From NCBI GenBank assembly GCA_021827465.1, contig JAKAVX010000039.1, positions 1-11,598 of the forward strand: a stretch of DNA of 11,598 nucleotides, read 5' to 3'. Positions 6,574-11,598 of this stretch are shown here, one piece after another. Position 1 is the first letter of the stretch, and the number at the start of each line of letters is the position of its first letter. Position numbers and translations under genes: made by a program. This DNA is from Deltaproteobacteria bacterium (lineage in GTDB: Bacteria; Desulfobacterota_B; Binatia; Binatales; Binataceae). Under the pieces are notes generated by a model that saw only the letters and a list, made by a program, of their open reading frames with translations, did not search any database and was not told the origin of the DNA.

Positions 6574-7635
6574 ATGCTCGACAAACTTAAGGGAATCGAG
6601 GACCGCTTCACCGAAATCGAGAAGCGGCTTAGCGACCCCGCCGTAATCGCAAATCAGCGCGAATACGCGGCGCTCGCCAAGGAGCGCTCGCAGATGGTGG
6701 ATATCGCGCGATGCGCCCGCGACTATCGCCGCCTGCTCGAGGATATCGCCGAGCATAAGGCGCTCGTCGAGGGCGACGATGCCGAGCTTCGCGAGCTGGC
6801 GCGCTCCGAGATGCCCGCGATGCAGGAGCGGCAGCTAAAGCTCGAAGAGGAGCTGAAGCGGCTGCTCATTCCGCGCGACCCCAACGACGAAAAGAACGTC
6901 ATCGTCGAGATCCGCGCCGGAACCGGCGGCGCCGAAGCTTCGCTGTTCGCGGCGGAACTCTTCAGGATGTACACGCGCTACGCCGAGCATCACGGATGGA
7001 AGCTCGAAGTCTTGAGCCTTTCCGAGACCGGGCTTGGCGGAATCAAGGAAGTCGTCGCCAGTGTCAACGGGCGCGGCGCATACTCGCGGCTCAAGTACGA
7101 GGGCGGGGTGCATCGCGTTCAGCGCGTTCCCGAGACCGAGGCGTCGGGCCGAATCCATACCTCGGCGGTCACGGTTGCCGTGATGCCCGAGGCGGACGAG
7201 GTCGACGTCAGCATCAACGAGGAAAAAGACCTCCGGATCGACGTGATGCGCGCGTCGGGGCCGGGCGGCCAGAGCGTCAACACTACGGACTCCGCGGTCC
7301 GTATCACGCATCTGCCGAGCGGGATGGTGATCGTGTGCCGCGACGAGAAATCGCAGCACAAGAACAAGGCCCGCGCGCTCAAAATCCTGCGCGCCCGGCT
7401 GCTCGAACAGGCGCGCCAGGAGCAGGAAGCCAAGATTGCCGAAGCGCGGCGCTCGATGGTCGGCACGGGCGACCGCTCCGAGCGGATCCGCACCTACAAC
7501 TTTCCGCAGTCGCGCGTCACCGACCATCGCGTCAACCTGACGCTCCATCAGCTCGACCTCGTTCTCGACGGCCAACTCGACCAGATTATCGACGCGCTCG
7601 CGACCCAGAGTCAGGCGCAGGCGCTCAGCGCCTGA
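6574..7635 (+). CDS. prfA: Peptide chain release factor 1
   Basis: RF1 ends translation at UAA and UAG. The 353-residue product has the full architecture: an N-terminal coiled helical domain (about 1-100), then [20 protein letters not shown] (114-133), the codon-reading loop with tripeptide Pro186-Glu-Thr188 in [14 protein letters not shown] (the PxT type of RF1, not the SPF of RF2), and the catalytic GGQ at 231-233 in [15 protein letters not shown]. The end includes [19 protein letters not shown], also family-typical. I start it at ATG 6574 because [12 protein letters not shown] matches known RF1 N-termini and AGGGGAA immediately precedes it. The in-frame ATG at 6442 would add 44 unrelated residues. 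prmC, whose product methylates the GGQ glutamine, follows nine bases later. Confidence 0.97.
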   Translation: MLDKLKGIEDRFTEIEKRLSDPAVIANQREYAALAKERSQMVDIARCARDYRRLLEDIAEHKALVEGDDAELRELARSEMPAMQERQLKLEEELKRLLIPRDPNDEKNVIVEIRAGTGGAEASLFAAELFRMYTRYAEHHGWKLEVLSLSETGLGGIKEVVASVNGRGAYSRLKYEGGVHRVQRVPETEASGRIHTSAVTVAVMPEADEVDVSINEEKDLRIDVMRASGPGGQSVNTTDSAVRITHLPSGMVIVCRDEKSQHKNKARALKILRARLLEQARQEQEAKIAEARRSMVGTGDRSERIRTYNFPQSRVTDHRVNLTLHQLDLVLDGQLDQIIDALATQSQAQALSA

Positions 7636-7644
7636 ACAACCGCG

Positions 7645-8511
7645 ATGGAACGGGGCGATTTTCAAGGCGAGCCTCGGTCTTTGCCCGAGGTTCTCGCGCA
7701 GGCGACCGCGCGCCTCGAGCGGGCCGGCGTTGAAACGCCGCGCCTCGACGCGGAAGTCCTGCTTGCCGAGGCGTGCGGTCTCTCAAGCGCCGGACTCCTC
7801 ACGCGGCGCGCGCCGCTGAGCGACCCCGAGTCGGAGCAGTTCAACGCGATGCTTTCGCGGCGCGAACGGCGTGAACCGCTCGCCTATATTGCCGGGCACA
7901 GGGAATTCTTTTCGCTCGATTTCGAAGTAAATCCCGACGTTCTGATACCGCGTCCCGAGACCGAGACGCTAGCCGCCGCTGCGCTCGATTATCTGAAGAC
8001 GCGGGGCGCGCCGCGCGTGCTCGATATCGGAACCGGCTCGGGAATTCTCGCCGTGACGATCGCGGTTCACGAGCCACGCGCCCGGATCGTTGCGACCGAC
8101 GTCTCAAGCGGCGCGATCGAGGTCGCGCGACGAAACGCGCGGCGGCATCGATGCGCCGAGCGAGTCGAATTCGTCCAGACCGATCTGTTTCCCCCCGGCA
8201 ACGAGCGCTTCGACTTGGTCGTGTCGAATCCGCCGTATATAGAGGATCAATCGATTGACGATCTCGCGCCCGAAGTGGCCCGTTTCGAGCCGCGCGCGGC
8301 TCTTGCGGGCGGCGCGGACGGGATCGATTTTTATCGGCGCATCGGAGCGCACGCCCGAACGAGGCTTAATGCGGACGGCGCGCTGATGGTCGAGATTGGA
8401 GCGGGGCAGGGCGCGCAGGTTGCGGGGATTTTTGAGCGCTCCGGATTGAAGGTTGTCGCGGTGCTCAGGGATCTGGCCGGAATCGAGCGAGTGGTTCACG
8501 CGCGGGCGTGA
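7645..8511 (+). CDS. prmC: Release factor glutamine N5-methyltransferase
   Basis: PrmC (HemK) uses S-adenosylmethionine to methylate the glutamine of the GGQ motif in RF1 and RF2, which speeds peptide release. The 288-residue protein has an N-terminal helical RF-binding domain (about 12-90, with the typical PRLDAEVLLAEACG and EPLAYIAGHREFFSL), the linker LIPRPETE at 100-107, the SAM-binding DIGTGSG at 127-133, acidic Asp152, and the catalytic NPPY at 195-198, which holds the glutamine amide. It lies nine bases after prfA with no evident ribosome-binding site of its own, so it is likely coupled to prfA translation, as in many bacteria. Confidence 0.96.
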   Translation: MERGDFQGEPRSLPEVLAQATARLERAGVETPRLDAEVLLAEACGLSSAGLLTRRAPLSDPESEQFNAMLSRRERREPLAYIAGHREFFSLDFEVNPDVLIPRPETETLAAAALDYLKTRGAPRVLDIGTGSGILAVTIAVHEPRARIVATDVSSGAIEVARRNARRHRCAERVEFVQTDLFPPGNERFDLVVSNPPYIEDQSIDDLAPEVARFEPRAALAGGADGIDFYRRIGAHARTRLNADGALMVEIGAGQGAQVAGIFERSGLKVVAVLRDLAGIERVVHARA

Positions 8512-8517
8512 TCGGTC

Positions 8518-8522
8518 GGAGG
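8518..8522 (+). promoter_or_regulatory. Strong ribosome-binding site of murA
   Basis: GGAGG, five bases before the ATG at 8528 and just after the prmC stop, is one of the clearest Shine-Dalgarno sequences in the window. It fixes the murA start there rather than at the upstream in-frame codon at 8453 inside prmC. Confidence 0.75.
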
Positions 8523-8527
8523 CGGCG

Positions 8528-9787
8528 ATGGACAAAATGATCATCAGGGGAGGCGCGAAACTGACGGGCGAAGTGTCCGTCAGCGGCAGCAAGAACGCGA
8601 GCCTGCCGATCCTGATGGCGGCGCTGCTGACCGGCGAGCCGGTCACGATTCGCAACGTTCCCCGGCTTCGCGACGTCGTAACCGCGCTCGCGCTGCTGAA
8701 GGTCCTCGGCGTCGAGAGCCGATGGACCGGCGAGCATGAAATCGAACTTTGCGCCGCGCGCGTCACCTCGCACGAAGCGCCGTACGAGATGGTCAAGACG
8801 ATGCGCGCGTCGTTCGTCGTGCTCGGGCCGCTGCTCGCCCGCACGGGACGCGCGCGGGTTTCGACTCCCGGCGGATGCGCAATCGGAGCGCGCCCTGTCA
8901 ATCTGCATATCAGCGGAATCCGCTCGCTCGGCGCGCGGATTCAGCTTCGTCACGGCTACGTCGAGGCGCACGCCGACCGTCTTTCGGGAGCGCGGATCTG
9001 GCTCGACACGCCTTCGGTCGGCGCCACCGAGAACATCATGATGGCGGCGGTGATGGCCCGCGGACGAACCCAGATCGAGAACGCGGCGCGCGAGCCCGAA
9101 GTGCAGGATCTCGCCAGGTTCCTCGGCGCGATGGGCGCGAAGATAGAGGGCGCGGGCACCCACGTGATCGAGATCGAAGGCGTCGAACGGCTGCACGGCG
9201 CGGAGCATTCGGTTATCGCCGACAGAATCGAAGCCGGCTCGCTCGCGGTCGCAGCTGCGATAACCGGCGGCGATGTCACGATTCGTCACTCACCGAACGA
9301 TCAACTGGACGCGGTGCTCAGCAAGCTTCGCGAGATGAGGGTCGCGGTCACCGCCGAAAATGGAACGCTCAGAGTGAGCGGCGGAGCGCCCGCGCTTCGT
9401 CCGGTCGAGCTGCGCACGCTGCCCTATCCCGGTTTTCCGACCGACCTTCAGGCGCAGATGATGGCGCTGGTGACGCAGGCCGCCGGCACCTCGGTTATCA
9501 CCGAGACGATTTTCGAAAACCGCTTCATGCACGCGCTGGAACTGACGCGGATGGGCGCGGATATCGTAATGAAGGGGTCCACCGCGGTCGTGCGCGGCGG
9601 CTCGCGGCTTCAGGGAGCGCCCGTGATGGCGACCGATCTCCGCGCGAGCATGAGCCTCATCCTGGCCGGCCTTGCCGCCGAAAACACCACCGAGATAAGC
9701 CGCGTGTACCATCTCGACCGCGGTTACGAGGCACTCGACAGAAAACTCTCCTCGCTCGGTGCGCGGATTGAACGGGTGAATGAATAG
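8528..9787 (+). CDS. murA: UDP-N-acetylglucosamine 1-carboxyvinyltransferase
   Basis: MurA transfers enolpyruvate from phosphoenolpyruvate to UDP-GlcNAc, the first committed step of peptidoglycan synthesis, in the cytosol. The 419-residue length matches the family. Substrate-binding Lys22-Asn23 lie in SGSKNASLPIL. The catalytic loop is TPGGCAIGARPVNLH with Cys117 (Cys115 in E. coli) and Arg122. Asp306 in YPGFPTDLQAQ corresponds to the general base Asp305, and Arg398 in YHLDRGYE to Arg397. Because the Cys is kept rather than replaced by Asp, the enzyme is predicted to be fosfomycin-sensitive. It follows prmC by 16 bases and its stop lies just before hisD, so it joins translation and cell-wall genes to the histidine genes in one run. 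Confidence 0.97.
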   Translation: MDKMIIRGGAKLTGEVSVSGSKNASLPILMAALLTGEPVTIRNVPRLRDVVTALALLKVLGVESRWTGEHEIELCAARVTSHEAPYEMVKTMRASFVVLGPLLARTGRARVSTPGGCAIGARPVNLHISGIRSLGARIQLRHGYVEAHADRLSGARIWLDTPSVGATENIMMAAVMARGRTQIENAAREPEVQDLARFLGAMGAKIEGAGTHVIEIEGVERLHGAEHSVIADRIEAGSLAVAAAITGGDVTIRHSPNDQLDAVLSKLREMRVAVTAENGTLRVSGGAPALRPVELRTLPYPGFPTDLQAQMMALVTQAAGTSVITETIFENRFMHALELTRMGADIVMKGSTAVVRGGSRLQGAPVMATDLRASMSLILAGLAAENTTEISRVYHLDRGYEALDRKLSSLGARIERVNE

Positions 9788-9797
9788 GTCCGTCGCG

Positions 9798-11111
9798 ATG
9801 AAGGTAAGGATTCTCAAATCCGGAACGCCCGCGCTGAAGCGCTTTCTCGCGGCGATGCTCGCGCGGCGCGGCGGTTCCGACGGCGCAAAGATGGACGCCG
9901 CGGTTGCCGAGATAATCGCCGGCGTGCGCAAGCGCGGCGATCGCGCGCTTATCGAATACACCGAGCGCTTCGACCGCGTGAAACTCACCCCGAAGCGGCT
10001 TCGCGTAAGCGCCAGCGAACTGAAGCAGGCGTTCGCCGCACTCTCGCGCGAGGAACGCGAGGCGCTGGAACTCGCGGCGCGCCGAATCACCGCGTTTCAT
10101 CGCCGCACTATCGAGAAGCCGTTCACCTACCGCGACGAACTCGGCGTCCGCCTCGGACAGACCGTCCGTCCGCTGGAGAGGGTCGGAATCTACGTGCCGG
10201 GCGGGATGGGCGCGTATCCCTCCACCGTGCTGATGAATGCGATCCCCGCAAAGGTCGCGGGCGTGCGCGAAATAGTGATGGTCACGCCGCCGTCTGAGCA
10301 TGGAGAACGGCCGGCGCTGATGGCGGCCGCGGCTATCGCCGGAGTCGATGAAGTTTACCGCGTGGGCGGCGCGCATTCGGTCGCCGCGCTCGCTTACGGC
10401 ACCGCGACGATTCGTCCCGTTGACAAGATTGCCGGCCCCGGCAACGCCTGGGTGCAGACGGCCAAGCGGATGGTTTACGGCGTGTGCGATATCGACAAGA
10501 TCGCGGGGCCAAGCGAAGTGTTGGTCGTGGCCGACGGTTCGGCGCGTGCGGACTGGGTCGCCGCCGATCTGATAGCGCAGGCCGAGCACGGCTCGGGCGA
10601 CGAAGCGGCCGTGATGGTCACGACGTCGGCGCGGATCGCGGAGGCGGTCGCGCGCGAACTCTCTCTTGCGCTTCAGGATTTGCCGCGCGCCGAATCGGTC
10701 AGGACCGTGCTCGCGCGCCGCGGCGCGTTTGTCGTCGTCAACGATCTCGAAGAAGCTTTCGATATCGTAAACCGTATCGGACCCGAGCATCTGGAGTTGG
10801 AGATACAAAATCCCGCGCGCTGGGTCTCGCACGTCAAGGCCGCGGGCGCGGTATTCCTCGGCGGCGAAAGCCCTGCGGCGTTCGGCGACTACCTTGCCGG
10901 TCCCAACCACGTCCTGCCCACGGGCGGATCGGCGCGGTTCGCGTCTCCGCTCGGCGCGTACGATTTCATCAAGCGAACCAGTATAATCCAGAGCTCGGGC
11001 AAGGCCCTTTCGAAGCTCGGACCGACGGTTGCGCGGCTTGCCCGGATGGAAGGATTCGAGGGTCACGCGCGCGCGATGGAAGTGCGGCAGCGCCCGCGCC
11101 GGAAGAACTGA
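9798..11111 (+). CDS. hisD: Histidinol dehydrogenase
   Basis: HisD catalyses the last two steps of histidine synthesis, oxidising L-histidinol to L-histidinaldehyde and then L-histidine with two NAD+, as a zinc-dependent dimer. From ATG 9798 it has 437 residues (E. coli 434). An in-frame ATG at 9780 would add six residues and overlap the murA end, but its GGGTG is too close to serve; AGGT nine bases before 9798 and the homologue-like MKVRILKSG favour 9798. Counting from 9780, diagnostic segments are VPGGMGAYPSTVLMN (139-153), GPGNAWVQ (219-226), DKIAGPSEVLV, and zinc ligands Gln267 and His270 (AQAEHGSG), Asp370 (FGDYLAGPNH) and His429 (EGHARAM). The catalytic pair Glu336-His337 (IGPEHLEL) is present. 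hisB follows after two bases. Confidence 0.97.
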   Translation: MKVRILKSGTPALKRFLAAMLARRGGSDGAKMDAAVAEIIAGVRKRGDRALIEYTERFDRVKLTPKRLRVSASELKQAFAALSREEREALELAARRITAFHRRTIEKPFTYRDELGVRLGQTVRPLERVGIYVPGGMGAYPSTVLMNAIPAKVAGVREIVMVTPPSEHGERPALMAAAAIAGVDEVYRVGGAHSVAALAYGTATIRPVDKIAGPGNAWVQTAKRMVYGVCDIDKIAGPSEVLVVADGSARADWVAADLIAQAEHGSGDEAAVMVTTSARIAEAVARELSLALQDLPRAESVRTVLARRGAFVVVNDLEEAFDIVNRIGPEHLELEIQNPARWVSHVKAAGAVFLGGESPAAFGDYLAGPNHVLPTGGSARFASPLGAYDFIKRTSIIQSSGKALSKLGPTVARLARMEGFEGHARAMEVRQRPRRKN

Positions 11112-11113
11112 CT

Positions 11114-11598
11114 ATGGCGACCAAGCGTACGGAAAAGAGAGGCGCGATCGCGCCGACAAGCGCCGGGGCGAAGACCGAAGCCGGATCGCCGCTGCCGCGA
11201 AGCGCGGACCTGAAGCGCAAAACCCGCGAGACTGACGTAACCGTCAAACTCGCCCTCGACGGCTCGGGCAAAGCGACGGTTTCGACTGGGGTTCCGTTTC
11301 TCGATCATATGCTCGACAGCTTCGCCCGCCACGGTTTCTTCGACCTCGAGATAGCCGCGGCCGGCGATCTCGCCGTGGATGAGCATCATACGGTCGAGGA
11401 CGTCGGTATCGTGCTCGGAAAAGCGTTCGCCAAGGCGCTCGGCGATCGCTCGGGTATCCGGCGCTTCGGAGAGGCGATGGTGCCGCTCGACGAGGCGCTC
11501 TGCTCGGTCGTTGTCGATATCAGCGGACGCTCCTACCTTGTCTACAACGTTTCGATTCCGCAGGAGCGCGTCGGCAGCTTCCAGACCGAGCTGGTGCA
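11114..11598 (+). CDS. hisB: Imidazoleglycerol-phosphate dehydratase, 3' end cut by window edge
   Basis: HisB removes water from imidazole-glycerol phosphate to give imidazole-acetol phosphate, using two manganese ions in a 24-subunit assembly. About 161 residues are visible before the window ends; the core is usually about 195. Family motifs are RKTRETDVTVKLALDG (35-50), GVPFLDHMLDSFARHG (59-74), the first metal-binding cluster DEHHTVEDVG (89-98), and PLDEALCSVVVDISGR (124-139). Nothing suggests the bifunctional HisB phosphatase fusion of enterobacteria: the N-terminal 33 residues are a low-complexity Lys/Ala/Ser/Pro tail with no catalytic motif, longer than usual. No ATG, GTG or TTG lies nearer the conserved core, so the tail appears genuine. 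GGAAG about ten bases upstream can serve as the ribosome-binding site. It lies two bases after hisD and is surely co-transcribed with it. Confidence 0.95.
   Translation, partial: MATKRTEKRGAIAPTSAGAKTEAGSPLPRSADLKRKTRETDVTVKLALDGSGKATVSTGVPFLDHMLDSFARHGFFDLEIAAAGDLAVDEHHTVEDVGIVLGKAFAKALGDRSGIRRFGEAMVPLDEALCSVVVDISGRSYLVYNVSIPQERVGSFQTELV

Noticed and set aside
9657..11066. Minus-strand open frame of 469 codons opposite hisD
   Set aside because: hisD is unmistakable on the plus strand with all zinc ligands; the opposite frame is a high-GC shadow.

Overview
The window is GC-rich bacterial chromosome with tightly packed genes. It has two divergent blocks that meet near position 6,230. Codon use looks uniform throughout, and I see no mobile element, tRNA, rRNA or CRISPR array. 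The rpmE-prfA-prmC-murA-his order resembles deltaproteobacterial chromosomes and related GC-rich candidate phyla. A lipoprotein with an outer-membrane-type sorting residue suggests a Gram-negative cell. I cannot place the organism more precisely from sequence alone.

The right block (6,229 to the end, plus strand) is housekeeping. It encodes ribosomal protein L31 (rpmE), release factor 1 (prfA), the methyltransferase that modifies the release-factor GGQ motif (prmC), UDP-GlcNAc enolpyruvyl transferase of peptidoglycan synthesis (murA), histidinol dehydrogenase (hisD), and the start of imidazoleglycerol-phosphate dehydratase (hisB, cut by the window end). From prfA on, the genes are separated by a few bases or overlap, so they probably form one transcription unit. 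hisG, which often sits between murA and hisD in similar clusters, is absent here.

The left block (about 6,246 down to 1, minus strand) is the accessory part. In transcription order it holds a large exported protein I do not recognise, a proline-rich lipoprotein with a TonB-C-like end, a DapA/N-acetylneuraminate-lyase-superfamily aldolase, a fused PfkB sugar kinase and KdsD-type SIS isomerase, and, after a 315-base gap, a GPH/MelB-type sugar:cation symporter that runs off the left edge. The first two genes overlap by 4 bases. The aldolase and the kinase-isomerase overlap by 8 bases.

The most interesting part is the aldolase, the kinase-isomerase fusion and the possible symporter. Together they could form a sugar or sugar-acid catabolic route. 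One consistent scheme is that a 2-keto-3-deoxy sugar acid is cleaved to pyruvate plus an aldose, which is phosphorylated and then isomerised to a ketose phosphate. KDO to D-arabinose, arabinose 5-phosphate and ribulose 5-phosphate is the worked example. The chemistry follows from family knowledge, but the substrate is inference.
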